The notes below the pieces were generated by a model. It saw only the letters and a program-made list of their open reading frames with translations. It ran no database searches and was not told the origin of the DNA. A program made the position numbers and the translations under genes. A DNA stretch of 64,000 bases, from contig NZ_CP070961.1 in NCBI RefSeq assembly GCF_017086465.1, forward strand, positions 744,001 to 808,000. Reading direction: 5' to 3'. This document shows, in pieces, positions 6,070 to 14,332 of the stretch. Source of the DNA: Nocardioides sp. zg-1228 (GTDB lineage Bacteria > Actinomycetota > Actinomycetes > Propionibacteriales > Nocardioidaceae). Numbering within the stretch: the first letter of the stretch is position 1; each line of letters starts with the position of its first letter.

Positions 6070-8340
6070 TCACGCGGTGCGGACGCGTGTGATGCGGTGC
6101 ACGGCGAACTCCCGCACGTCGTCGGCGCGGTGGTCGTAGGCCGAGAGCCGGCCGCCGTCGAGGCGTCGCGGGTCGACGACGCGCTCGCCGGTGGCGCCGT
6201 GGCTGTCGACGTAGCCGATGACGACCGTGCTGCCCGACTCGATCGCCTCGCGGAGCGCCGCCAGCGCCCCCGACGGCGTCGTCGTCGCCTCGGCGCTGCG
6301 CGGCCGGGACGACTCGGCCCGGTCGCCGGCACGGATGGCGGTCGCGACGGCCTGGACCTGCGCGGCCTGGCGCGCCTCGACCGCACCGGCGGGACGACGC
6401 CCGCGGCGCGCGCGGGCGCGCTGCAGGTCGGGTCGGCTCACCCGCACGGTGCCGTCGGCGGCCTCCACGACGGGCGCGGCGCCGAGCTCGCGCAGCCGCG
6501 GCAGGAGGACGTCGAGGGGGGACGTGGCGATCGCGACCGTCGGCGCGAGCAGGCGCAGGCCCAGGCTCCGCCCGCGCGGGTCGTGCACGAGTGCGGCCAG
6601 CGCCGCCTCGTCGTCGGCGCGCAGGAACGCCTCCGCGTGGCCGACGCGCACGCTGCCGAAGGTGCGCGCGACGTCGTCGACGAGGAACTCCAGTGGCTGC
6701 GGCACGGACGTCTGCGACACCGAGGTCAGGAAGTCGCGCACCTCCGCGCTGGACCACCCGGCATCGAAGCCGCGCCGCAGCGAGCCGGGGCTGAAGCGGT
6801 AGACCGTGGCGCCTCCCCGGGACTCGACGTCGGCGAGCAGGTGCAGCCGGCGGGCGACCTCGGTCTCGAGCGGGCCGGGCGCGACCGCGGTGAGGTCGGC
6901 CTGCAGCAGCACGTGGTCGACGGGCCGGGGCAGGTGGGGGTCGATCGCCGCGGCGGCCGCGGGCAGGTCGCCGGCCGCCACGTGCCGCCCGCTGGGCGGC
7001 AGCCCGCCCGCGCCGCTCACCCCGAGCGCGGCCGCCTCGGCCAGGGCGGCGGCGACCAGGTCGGAGAAGATCGTGGGCCGGCGCGGGCGCAGCCAGCCGA
7101 TGCGCTGCACGAGCGAGGCGACGCCGGTGCCGACCGCCAGCACCTCGCCCTCGGGCACCTCGGCCAGCACCCGCAGGGCGAGCCGGCGCGCCTCCTCGGC
7201 GAGCCCGCTGGAGAGCTCGGGCGCGAGCGCGTTCCAGGCCTTGCCCGCCGCGTCGCGCGATCCCACGAGCGACGGCATCCGGCTGCTGGCCAGCCAGCCG
7301 CCGACCAGTCGGGCCCACCGCTCCGGCATCGGCAGGCCGGACCAGACGTCGAACTCGTCGGTCGGCAGCCACGCGGGGGTGCCGTCGCGGTCGGCCGCCT
7401 CGGCGACCAGGCCGGCCGCCAGGGCGACCTCGACGATCAGCGCGGCCCCGGCCTCGTCGACGTGGAGCTCACGCGCCACTGACTTGAGGTCGCGGACCGC
7501 CAGCCCGCCGCTGCGCAGGACGCTCGGCGGCTGCACGCCCCAGTGGTCGAGCAGCAGCTCGACGCGGCGGACGACGTCGAACGCCGCGCCGGCCGCGGTC
7601 CGCGCCACCAGGGCAGGGTCGCGGGGCGAGGTGGCGAGCACCGGCACGTCGTCCACCGGCTCGCGGGTGGTCCTGCCCCCGCGCAGCGCCAGGCCGACCT
7701 CGCCCGGCAGCACGACCGCGTCGCCCTCGCGGGGCACGAGCAGGCGCCGGCTCAGGAGCTCCTCGGCCGGCGAGCGGGCGTCGGCGGGGGAGGCGGTGCG
7801 GCGCGCCGAGCCGGTCGTGGCCTCACCTCCGTGCTCGTCGACGTGGTGCAGCAGCGCCGTCGCGGCCGGGGACAGCTCGGCGATCCGGGCGGCCACCTCG
7901 GCGGGGCTCGCCGGGTCGGGGCTCGAGGGCCGCAGGCCGCTGACCAGGCCGGGCATCCCGCGCATCGCGTCGGCCACGCCGGTGAGGGCGCGCACGCCGC
8001 CCGGTCCCTCCCAGGCCAGCGCCAGGTCGAGCAGTCGCTGCAGCGCCGCCGCCGTGCGCGCCTCGTCGGCGTTGACGATCGAGATCACGTCCGCCGAAGT
8101 GGTTTGACCTGCAACCAGAAGGGCATCAAGGACGAACAGCTCGAGTCGGTCCAGGCCGTCGAGGGCGCGGTGGATCGACGAACGAGTGGCAGCTCGCGAG
8201 GCCAGCTGCGAGGAATCCTGAGGGGCGGGTGTGGCGAGATCCGGACGGGCCCTGAGCAGCGCCACGAGACGCTCGTCGGGCCAGCTGCGCAGCTGGTCGG
8301 CGAGGGTACGTGCGGGTGTCGCCCGCTCTGAGCTGGACAT
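6070..8340 (-). CDS. Helicase-associated (XPB/Ssl2 N-domain-like) protein with WYL-like C-terminus
   Basis: This 756-residue protein is of the actinobacterial 'helicase-associated domain-containing' family, the neighbour of XPB in mycobacteria (Rv0862c type). The N-terminal third is an array of helical winged segments (LVALLRARPDLATP, LELFVLDALLVAGQ). The middle holds the XPB N-domain-like region. The last about 65 residues (LREAIESGSTVVIGYVDSHG, then a DPRRLDGGRLSAYDHRADD stretch) resemble a WYL ligand-sensing domain. No Walker A or DEAD/DEVH motif is present, so it is not itself an ATPase. The ATG at 8340 has GAAGGG just upstream and TAGCGT 7 nt before it. A role as partner or regulator of XPB is inference from synteny. 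Confidence 0.82.
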   Translation of the reverse strand: MSSSERATPARTLADQLRSWPDERLVALLRARPDLATPAPQDSSQLASRAATRSSIHRALDGLDRLELFVLDALLVAGQTTSADVISIVNADEARTAAALQRLLDLALAWEGPGGVRALTGVADAMRGMPGLVSGLRPSSPDPASPAEVAARIAELSPAATALLHHVDEHGGEATTGSARRTASPADARSPAEELLSRRLLVPREGDAVVLPGEVGLALRGGRTTREPVDDVPVLATSPRDPALVARTAAGAAFDVVRRVELLLDHWGVQPPSVLRSGGLAVRDLKSVARELHVDEAGAALIVEVALAAGLVAEAADRDGTPAWLPTDEFDVWSGLPMPERWARLVGGWLASSRMPSLVGSRDAAGKAWNALAPELSSGLAEEARRLALRVLAEVPEGEVLAVGTGVASLVQRIGWLRPRRPTIFSDLVAAALAEAAALGVSGAGGLPPSGRHVAAGDLPAAAAAIDPHLPRPVDHVLLQADLTAVAPGPLETEVARRLHLLADVESRGGATVYRFSPGSLRRGFDAGWSSAEVRDFLTSVSQTSVPQPLEFLVDDVARTFGSVRVGHAEAFLRADDEAALAALVHDPRGRSLGLRLLAPTVAIATSPLDVLLPRLRELGAAPVVEAADGTVRVSRPDLQRARARRGRRPAGAVEARQAAQVQAVATAIRAGDRAESSRPRSAEATTTPSGALAALREAIESGSTVVIGYVDSHGATGERVVDPRRLDGGRLSAYDHRADDVREFAVHRITRVRTA

Positions 8341-8347
8341 CCCTTCT

Positions 8348-8353
8348 ACGCTA
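8348..8353 (-). promoter_or_regulatory. candidate -10 element before the helicase-associated gene
   Basis: TAGCGT on the minus strand is followed by 7 nt (containing GAAGGG) and the ATG at 8340. The divergent PP2C gene starts 69 nt away. Confidence 0.45.
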
Positions 8354-8408
8354 CTCGCCGGGTCGTCACCGCGGCCCCACATCTCGAGACGGGGCGAAGA
8401 GGGCCGAC

Positions 8409-9224
8409 ATGCTGGACGTTGATCTGCACCACGGGGCGTCGACGGACGTCGGGCGGGTGCGCAAGGTCAACGAGGACTCCTACCTCGTCGCGCCGCCCGT
8501 CTTCGTCGTCGCCGACGGCATGGGCGGCCACGCGGGCGGTGACGTCGCGAGCCAGATCGTGGTCGAGGAGTTCCAGAGGCTGGCCGAGGCCTACGACCCG
8601 CGCCGCGGCGCCGAGCTCGTGTCCGCGGCCTTCGCGCGGGCCCAGTCGCGGATCGTCGACTACGGCGACGCGCACCGCGCGCTCCACCCCGGCTGGCACG
8701 CCGGCACCACCGCCGTCGTGGCCGTGCTCGTCGACGACGCCGGGGTCACCAAGTGGCTCCTGGCCAACCTCGGCGACTCCCGGATCTACCGCATCGTCGA
8801 CGGTCGCCTCGACCAGGTCAGCGTCGACCACTCGGTGGTGCAGGAGCTCATCGACGCCGGGCACATCACCGCCGAGCAGGCCTCGGTCCATCCCGAGCGA
8901 CACGTCATCACCCGGGCGCTGGGCAGCCCCGAGGGGATCCGGCCCGACTTCTTCCTCCTGCCCCTCGGCTCGGTCGAGCGTCTCCTGCTGTGCAGCGACG
9001 GGGTGACCGGGATGATCGAGGACACGGAGATCGAGGGGATCCTCGACTCCGTCGACGACCCACGCGACGCGGCCGACACGCTGGTGCGGGCAGCCGTGGC
9101 GGCCGGGGGTCGCGACAACGCCACGGCGGTCGTCGTCGATGTGGTGGGATTGGTCAAGGACGCGACCTACGACTCCCAGCGCCAGCTGCAGAGTCTTGAA
9201 TCCAAGCTGGGGGGACGACAGTGA
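8409..9224 (+). CDS. PP2C-type serine/threonine protein phosphatase
   Basis: This 271-residue cytoplasmic phosphatase contains the PPM/PP2C metal-binding motifs in order. These are GRVRKVNEDSYL, ADGMGGHAGGD (residues about 35-45), WLLANLGDSRIYR, LLLCSDGVTGM and GGRDNATAVVVD. It lacks the transmembrane/extracellular part found in some PstP proteins. It removes phosphate from Ser/Thr of kinase substrates, and here probably from FHA-protein partners. The ATG at 8409 is preceded by GAAGAGGG. The next gene overlaps it by 4 nt (GTGA), giving a phosphatase-FHA-RDD/FHA operon. Confidence 0.92.
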   Translation: MLDVDLHHGASTDVGRVRKVNEDSYLVAPPVFVVADGMGGHAGGDVASQIVVEEFQRLAEAYDPRRGAELVSAAFARAQSRIVDYGDAHRALHPGWHAGTTAVVAVLVDDAGVTKWLLANLGDSRIYRIVDGRLDQVSVDHSVVQELIDAGHITAEQASVHPERHVITRALGSPEGIRPDFFLLPLGSVERLLLCSDGVTGMIEDTEIEGILDSVDDPRDAADTLVRAAVAAGGRDNATAVVVDVVGLVKDATYDSQRQLQSLESKLGGRQ

Positions 9225-10393
9225 GCACTGAGGCCAGGTTCGCACCGGGGGACTGGTACGCCGTGGTGGGAGACCGGGTGACGGTCCTGCTGCCGGGCAG
9301 CCAGCGCGGGCGCGTGGCCGGGCTGTGGGACCTCGCAGACTCCGGGGCCGGCGCCGACGCGCTGCTCGACGAGCTGCTCGCCGCCGGGCTCTCCTCGCTC
9401 GACCACTTCGCCCTCGTCGCCCACAGCGACGACGCGACGCGCCTGATCGTGCGCGGCGCGCCCACCGCGACGGTCGCCTCGGCCGGCGAGGACGAGATCG
9501 TGACGGCCGCACCCGGCGCCACCTGGGCCGAGCGGGTGCTCCCCGGGATCACCAGCGTGCGGGTCACCCTCACCGGCGAGGGCTCCGCCGACCACCCCCT
9601 CACCGCCGGGCTGGCCCGCGTGTCGGTGGTCGAGTTCGGTGCGCCGTCACCCGCCGAGGAGCCGGTCGCCGCCCCCGCACAGGAGCCCGACGTCGAGCAG
9701 CCTGCGCCCCTCGCCCCGGAGCTCCCCGTCCAGCCCGAGCCTCCCGCCGAGCAACCGGTCGAGCCCGCGGCGCCCGCCGAGCAACCGGTCGAGCCCGCGG
9801 CGCCCGCCGAGCCCCGTGTCGAGCCCGCCGCTCCCGCCGGTGACCTCCTCGCGTCTCCCGCCGCCGGGGCGCCGATGGAGTTCGGCGCTCCGGGCGACGA
9901 CCCGACGCCCACCGGCGAGACCCCGGTCGTGGCCGACGACTGGTCCGACCGCGACGGCCAGACGCAGGCCGGGGACCGGGTCGCCGACTTCGACCGTCCG
10001 CCCGTCCCGGGCCAGGAGATGGCTCCCGACGTCGTCGCACAGCCCGTCGCCTCGCTGGTCTTCTCCACCGGCGACGTCGTGGCCGTCGACCGCACCGTGC
10101 TGGTGGGCCGCGCCCCCGAGGCGCGGCGCTTTCCCTCCCACGAGCTGCCGCACGTCGTCACCGTGCCCAGCCCCCACCAGGAGATCTCCTCGACCCACCT
10201 CGAGATCCGCCCGGGTGCGGGGGCCGACCACGGCTCCGCGATCGCGACCGACCTGGGCTCCACCAACGGCACCGTCCTCGCCCAGCCCGGTCTCGACCCC
10301 GAGGACCTCAAGCCCGGCATCGCCGTCAGCCTGATCCCCGGCGCCGTCCTCGACCTCGGCGACGGTGTCACCATCCAGGTGACGAACCCCTGA
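9221..10393 (+). CDS. FHA-domain protein with N-terminal module and Pro/Ala-rich linker
   Basis: This is a 390-residue protein. Residues 1-140 form an uncharacterised N-terminal module (EARFAPGDWYAVVGDRVTVLL). Residues about 150-280 are a Pro/Ala/Glu linker containing three copies of a 10-residue repeat (EQPVEPAAPA type). Residues about 285-390 form an FHA domain with the VLVGRAP, SSTHLEI and DLGSTNGTVL motifs that bind phosphothreonine. It overlaps the upstream PP2C gene (GTGA), so it is probably translated with it. It has the same length and layout as the FHA protein at 56546-57718, and the N-terminal modules look homologous. Confidence 0.88.
   Translation: MSTEARFAPGDWYAVVGDRVTVLLPGSQRGRVAGLWDLADSGAGADALLDELLAAGLSSLDHFALVAHSDDATRLIVRGAPTATVASAGEDEIVTAAPGATWAERVLPGITSVRVTLTGEGSADHPLTAGLARVSVVEFGAPSPAEEPVAAPAQEPDVEQPAPLAPELPVQPEPPAEQPVEPAAPAEQPVEPAAPAEPRVEPAAPAGDLLASPAAGAPMEFGAPGDDPTPTGETPVVADDWSDRDGQTQAGDRVADFDRPPVPGQEMAPDVVAQPVASLVFSTGDVVAVDRTVLVGRAPEARRFPSHELPHVVTVPSPHQEISSTHLEIRPGAGADHGSAIATDLGSTNGTVLAQPGLDPEDLKPGIAVSLIPGAVLDLGDGVTIQVTNP
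9751..9840 (+). repeat. 30-bp tandem repeat inside the FHA gene (three units)
   Basis: Two exact 30-bp copies (9751-9780 and 9781-9810) are followed by a degenerate third (9811-9840). The unit encodes a 10-residue Pro/Ala/Glu segment in the linker. The phase is preserved, so copy-number change would lengthen or shorten the linker without a frameshift. Confidence 0.9.
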
Positions 10394-10403
10394 GCAGCGC
10401 CCC

Positions 10404-11540
10404 GTGACCCACCACCCCCACTCCCTGACCTACCCCGTCGCCGAGCTCGACCGACGCTTCGTCGCGTTCGCGATCGACCGGCTCCTCGCCTGGGGCCTCA
10501 TCGCCGCCGTCGGCGTCGTGACCGCGCTCGTGGTCTCCGACGACCCGTGGACGGTGGTGGGCGCGGTCGCCGGCGCGACCGCGCTGCTGTGGCTCGTCCA
10601 GGCGGTGGTGCTCGGCGTCAGCGGCACCTCGCCCGGCAAGGCGCTCACCGGGCTCCGGGTGGTGCACCACGGCACCGGCACCCCGATCGGCGTCGGGCCG
10701 GCCCTCCTGCGCCAGCTCGTGCTGGGGGCGGCCGGGCTCCCGACGTTCGGCATCGGCGTGGCCACCCTGGCCTGGACGGCCGTGGAGGACCGCGGCCGGC
10801 AGCGCCGCGGCTGGCACGACCACCTGGCGCACACCGTGGTGGTCGACGTACGCCCGGCCGACGAGGCCGACGACGCGTCGGTCCAGGAGGCCCCGCGCCA
10901 CATCGTCAACCTCACCGCGATGCGACTGGTGCCGGCTCCGCCGGTGGAGCCGGTGCGCACGCCGGAGCGACCCGAGCACTCGACGCGCCGCCCTGCGCTC
11001 CCCGCCGACCCGACCGCCCCCGCCCCCGCCCCCGCCCCCGCCCACCGGTCCCAGTCCCAGCCGCAGCAGCCGCAGCCGGTGCAGCAGGCGCGGTCCGCGC
11101 CGCCGCAGTGGGCGCCGGCCCCGGTCCAGCCCGCCCAGCAGCCGGTCCAGCAGCCGGTCCCGGTGCCGCCCCGGCCGCCCGCCGCCGCGGCGATGCCGCC
11201 GGCCCCCGCGCGCTGGCGGGTCCACTTCGACAACGGCGAGAGCTTCGTGATCGCCGGGCTCGCGCTGGTCGGGCGTCGTCCCGAGCCGCGAGCGGGCGAG
11301 CAGGTGGCCCACCTGGTCCCGCTGTCCTCGGCCGACATGTCGGTCTCCAAGACGCACGCCCAGTTCGGCCCGGCATCCGACGGCACGCTCGTCGTCATGG
11401 ACCGGGGGTCCACCAACGGCACGGTGCTCGTGCGCCAGGGTGTCTCGCGCCAGCTCGCCCCGGGCAAGCCCGCCGCGCTCGTCGACGGCGACAAGGTCGT
11501 CTACGGCGACCGCGAGATGGTCGTCTCCCGGGAGGGCTGA
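10404..11540 (+). CDS. RDD-family membrane protein with C-terminal FHA domain
   Basis: This 378-residue protein has an N-terminal RDD domain (ELDRRFVAFAIDRLLAWGLI, then GTSPGKALTGLRVV) carrying about three hydrophobic helices up to residue 130. A long low-complexity Pro/Gln/Ala linker follows, which includes a run of CCCCCG hexanucleotides near 11020-11045. The C-terminal FHA domain (about 272-378) contains LVGRRPEPR, SVSKTHAQF and MDRGSTNGTVLV. FHA domains bind phosphothreonine, so the protein can recruit phosphorylated partners to the membrane. It lies 10 nt after the preceding FHA gene and ends the PP2C operon. Confidence 0.87.
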   Translation: MTHHPHSLTYPVAELDRRFVAFAIDRLLAWGLIAAVGVVTALVVSDDPWTVVGAVAGATALLWLVQAVVLGVSGTSPGKALTGLRVVHHGTGTPIGVGPALLRQLVLGAAGLPTFGIGVATLAWTAVEDRGRQRRGWHDHLAHTVVVDVRPADEADDASVQEAPRHIVNLTAMRLVPAPPVEPVRTPERPEHSTRRPALPADPTAPAPAPAPAHRSQSQPQQPQPVQQARSAPPQWAPAPVQPAQQPVQQPVPVPPRPPAAAAMPPAPARWRVHFDNGESFVIAGLALVGRRPEPRAGEQVAHLVPLSSADMSVSKTHAQFGPASDGTLVVMDRGSTNGTVLVRQGVSRQLAPGKPAALVDGDKVVYGDREMVVSREG

Positions 11541-11547
11541 GCCCGTC

Positions 11548-11567
11548 CCCGCCGTCGTCGCGGCGGG
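11548..11567. terminator. GC-rich hairpin between convergent RDD/FHA and subtilase genes
   Basis: CCCGCCG and CGGCGGG form a 7-bp stem with a 6-nt loop, 8 nt after the RDD/FHA stop and just beyond the stop of the convergent protease. The position suits a bidirectional terminator; there is no T-tract. Confidence 0.55.
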
Positions 11568-11574
11568 CGGTGCG

Positions 11575-13710
11575 TCAGCGGGTCAGGGCGACCGGCACGC
11601 GGGTCACGCCCCCACGGGCGCCGCGCCACACGAGCATGCCGTCGTCGAGCTGGCCCGGCGTGACCGGCCCGGTGACGGTGACGGTGAAGTCGGCCGACTC
11701 GCCGGGGGCGAGGCGTACGGCGAGCGGCTGCACGCGCACGCGGTGGGAGGAGAAGCCGCGGGCCGTCACCGAGAAGTACTCCGGGCGGGTGCCGATGTTG
11801 GTCACCGTGCGCACCGCGCGCTGGCGACGCGCCGGCATCAGCACCGAGCTGGTGTTGAGCCGCGCGAGCAGGTGGCGGCGCAGCGCACGACGCCACTCCT
11901 GCGGTGCTACGTCGAGGGCGAGGTGGGCGGTCGGCGCCTGGCTGGGGAGGGCGCCGGTGCCCTGCGCGAGCGGGGAGGCGCCCGGGACGGGACGGGCCGA
12001 CGTCACGAGCAGCGACCGGACGACCGCTGCCGACCGCTCGGGGTGCCGGGCCCGCACCAGCGCCGCGAGGCCGGCGGCGTGCGCGGTGGCGGCGGAGCTG
12101 CCGCTGAAGACGCCCCAGCTGCGGCCGGTGGACTCCGGCAGCGCGCCCAGCACGGCATCGCCGTCGGCGACGGCGTCGGGCTTGAGGGTGACGCCGCGCG
12201 GGTCACCCGAGGCGCTCCACCGGGCCGTGCGGCGGGTGCCGGGCCGTCCGGCGTCGCGCGCCATGCTCACCCGGGCGTCGGGGTGCCGGGCCACCCACCG
12301 GCTGAACGAGCGCCCCGCCCGCGCGGGGAGGTGGACGGTCGGCACGGCGTGGAGGTCGGCGGTGATCGCGCCGGGACGCCGGTTGACGAGCACCATCGCC
12401 CGACCTCCGGCCTGCGCGACCGACTCGGACTTGTCGATGCGGCCGATGGCGCCGCGCTCGCACACCACGATCCGGTCGGCCACGAGGCGGGAGTCGAGGG
12501 CGCCGAGGCGGCACTGGGCGGCCGCCCGGCGCGACACGTCCGGGGCTGCCGCGCGCCGCGCGAGGACGGCGCGCGCGCTCACCCGGGAGGGCCGGCCGCC
12601 GCCGGTCCAGGAGCGGCCGTCGGGCAGCGTGACCCGGCCGCGGGACATCCGGCCCACCGCGGAGCCGACCGTCGTCACCCACGGCCCTGCGTGGGCGGCG
12701 TAGGCCGAGCCGCCGGTGTTGCCGGAGGCGCCGACGACCACGATGTCGGCCTCGGCGGCGCCCAGGAGCGCGAGCTGGAGGATGTCGATGCCCTCCCCGC
12801 CGGACAGTGCGAGGCTGAGCACGTCGACGCCGTCGGCCACGGCGGCGTCGACCGCGGAGACCACGTCGGCGGTGGAGCAGCCGTCGTCGGCGGGGTCGGG
12901 CGCGCCCCAGCAGGCCTTGTAGGCGGCGATCCGCGCCTGCGGGGCGACCCCGCCGAAGAAGCCGGCGTCCCGCTGGTCGACCCGGACGCTGACGCCGGCG
13001 TTGCCGGCCGCGACGGAGGAGACCTGCGTGCCGTGACCGAGGGTGTCGAGGGCCGAGAGCGACTCAGAGGTGCGCACCCGGTCGGCGCCGAAGCCGTCGA
13101 CGTACCACCGCGCGCCGACGATCTTGCGGGTGCAGTCGTCGGCGCTCCAGCCCTGGCCCTCGACGCACGCGCCGGCGAAGGCCTCGGGGTCGGCGCCGAG
13201 CCCGGGGACCTCGGCGAAGGCGGGTGACTGCGGTGCGATGCCCGAGTCGACGACACCCACCACGACACCGGCCCCGCCGCGCAGGCGCGGGCTGGCGGCA
13301 GCGGCGCGGACGGCGGCCAGCGACGTGCGCCCGGCCATCGGCCGGATCGTGTCGGGCTCGACCGACGCCACCGCGGGCTGGTCGTCGAGAGCGGTCAGCT
13401 GCTGCTCCGTCAGCCGCACGGCGAACCCGTTGAGGGCCGTGGTCCAGCGGTAGACCGGTGCGCCTGCCCCGACGGCGGCGAGGACGGCGTCCTGCTCGGC
13501 GAGGAGGTCCGGCGCCTCGGCCCGGCCGGCGGACGTGCCGGCGCCCGCCAGGGTGACGAGCGTGAGCTCGCCGGTGGCGGCGGTGGCGGCGGTGGCGGCG
13601 GAGGTGGCGGCGGTGGCGTCGTCGGCGAGGGCGGTGCCGTGGGCGGCGATCCCGGCGCCGAGCGCGAGCACGGCGCAGCCGATGATCCGTCCTGCCCGTC
13701 GTGCCCGCAC
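11575..13710 (-). CDS. Secreted subtilisin-like (S8) serine protease
   Basis: This 711-residue preproprotein opens with a signal peptide (RRAGRIIGCAVLALGAGIAA, cleavage probably near AHGTALA). Next comes an Ala/Thr repeat and an inhibitor I9-like propeptide (about 70-125). The catalytic triad is Asp in VVGVVDSGIA (about 154), His in LGHGTQVSSVAAG (about 226) and Ser in FSGSSAATAHAAG (about 536). The oxyanion Asn is in VVVGASGNTGG. A PA-like insertion lies between Asn and Ser, and a beta-rich C-terminal domain follows the protease. The nucleophile motif is GSSAA rather than the usual GTSMA. GGGAGGAC precedes the GTG start. Confidence 0.9.
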   Translation of the reverse strand: MRARRAGRIIGCAVLALGAGIAAHGTALADDATAATSAATAATAATGELTLVTLAGAGTSAGRAEAPDLLAEQDAVLAAVGAGAPVYRWTTALNGFAVRLTEQQLTALDDQPAVASVEPDTIRPMAGRTSLAAVRAAAASPRLRGGAGVVVGVVDSGIAPQSPAFAEVPGLGADPEAFAGACVEGQGWSADDCTRKIVGARWYVDGFGADRVRTSESLSALDTLGHGTQVSSVAAGNAGVSVRVDQRDAGFFGGVAPQARIAAYKACWGAPDPADDGCSTADVVSAVDAAVADGVDVLSLALSGGEGIDILQLALLGAAEADIVVVGASGNTGGSAYAAHAGPWVTTVGSAVGRMSRGRVTLPDGRSWTGGGRPSRVSARAVLARRAAAPDVSRRAAAQCRLGALDSRLVADRIVVCERGAIGRIDKSESVAQAGGRAMVLVNRRPGAITADLHAVPTVHLPARAGRSFSRWVARHPDARVSMARDAGRPGTRRTARWSASGDPRGVTLKPDAVADGDAVLGALPESTGRSWGVFSGSSAATAHAAGLAALVRARHPERSAAVVRSLLVTSARPVPGASPLAQGTGALPSQAPTAHLALDVAPQEWRRALRRHLLARLNTSSVLMPARRQRAVRTVTNIGTRPEYFSVTARGFSSHRVRVQPLAVRLAPGESADFTVTVTGPVTPGQLDDGMLVWRGARGGVTRVPVALTR
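13572..13618 (+). repeat. GGTGGCGGC microsatellite in the protease propeptide
   Basis: A 9-bp unit is repeated imperfectly about five times. On the coding strand it gives the ATAATSAATAATAAT tract immediately after the signal peptide. The repeat is a multiple of three, so slippage keeps the frame. Confidence 0.8.
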
Positions 13711-13843
13711 GTGTCCTCCCGCTCCGCGACGTGGCCCCCGCCCCCAGCGCGGTGAGCCCCCGAGCGTCCCATGGTTCCAGCAGACATGTCACCAGATCAC
13801 AGGCCCCCCGACAACCAGGTGGGCGCGACTCGTCGCCGCCCCC

Positions 13844-13849
13844 TATCCT
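13844..13849 (+). promoter_or_regulatory. candidate -10 element of the cold-shock gene
   Basis: TATCCT matches TANNNT and would start transcription about 50 nt before the GTG. The leader then contains a near-perfect GCCGCGTGG/CCACGTGGC hairpin (13857-13876). No convincing -35 is visible. Confidence 0.4.
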
Positions 13850-13905
13850 GTGCCGGGCCGCGTGGCACCACGTGGCTCCGGACGTCGAGCTGAGTGGGGT
13901 GGACC

Positions 13906-14301
13906 GTGCCGACTGGCAAGGTGAAGTGGTACGACGCGGAGAAGGGCTTCGGCTTCCTGTCGCAGGAGAGCGGCCCGGACGTCTACGTCCACGCCGACGC
14001 CCTGCCCGAGGGCACCACCTCCCTCAAGGCGGGCACCAAGGTCGAGTTCGGCATCGCCCAGGGTCGCCGCGGCGACCAGGCCCTGCAGGTGCGGGTGCTC
14101 GACGCACCCGCCTCCGTCGCGCGCAACCAGCGCAACGCCCAGCGCAAGCGGCCCGAGGACATGGTCACCATCGTCGAGGACCTCATCAAGATGCTCGAGG
14201 GCGTCGAGGAGACCTACCGCCGCGGTCGGCACCCCGAGCGCGCGGCCGCCCGCGGCACCGCCAAGGTGCTCCGGGCCCTCGCCGACGAGCTCGACGCCTG
14301 A
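13906..14301 (+). CDS. Cold-shock protein, CspB type, with C-terminal extension
   Basis: This 131-residue protein has residues 1-67 as a cold-shock domain with RNP-1-like KGFGFL and RNP-2-like VYVHADAL motifs, beginning MPTGKVKWYDAEKGFGF. Such domains bind single-stranded RNA or DNA and act as RNA chaperones. Residues 70-131 are a basic, helical extension not found in classic 67-residue Csp proteins. It resembles the longer mycobacterial CspB (Rv0871, about 135 residues). The GTG start is preceded by GGGGTGG. It is convergent with an MFS gene across a hairpin terminator. Confidence 0.9.
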   Translation: MPTGKVKWYDAEKGFGFLSQESGPDVYVHADALPEGTTSLKAGTKVEFGIAQGRRGDQALQVRVLDAPASVARNQRNAQRKRPEDMVTIVEDLIKMLEGVEETYRRGRHPERAAARGTAKVLRALADELDA

Positions 14302-14310
14302 CCGGGCACC

Positions 14311-14329
14311 GACCCCCGCCCCGGGGGTC
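14311..14329. terminator. bidirectional hairpin between cspB and MFS genes
   Basis: GACCCCC and GGGGGTC form a perfect 7-bp stem with a 5-nt loop, placed between two convergent stop codons. Confidence 0.6.
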
Positions 14330-14332
14330 CGC

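Noticed and set aside
5371..7482. 703-codon plus-strand frame across the CGNR and helicase-associated genes
   Set aside because: Low-complexity Ala/Gly/Arg translation without motifs; the minus-strand genes have zinc-finger and WYL-like features and proper starts.
13572..13618. Short direct repeats that might suggest a CRISPR array
   Set aside because: Units are 9 bp, contiguous, without spacers, and in frame inside a protease gene. No CRISPR array or cas gene was seen in the window.
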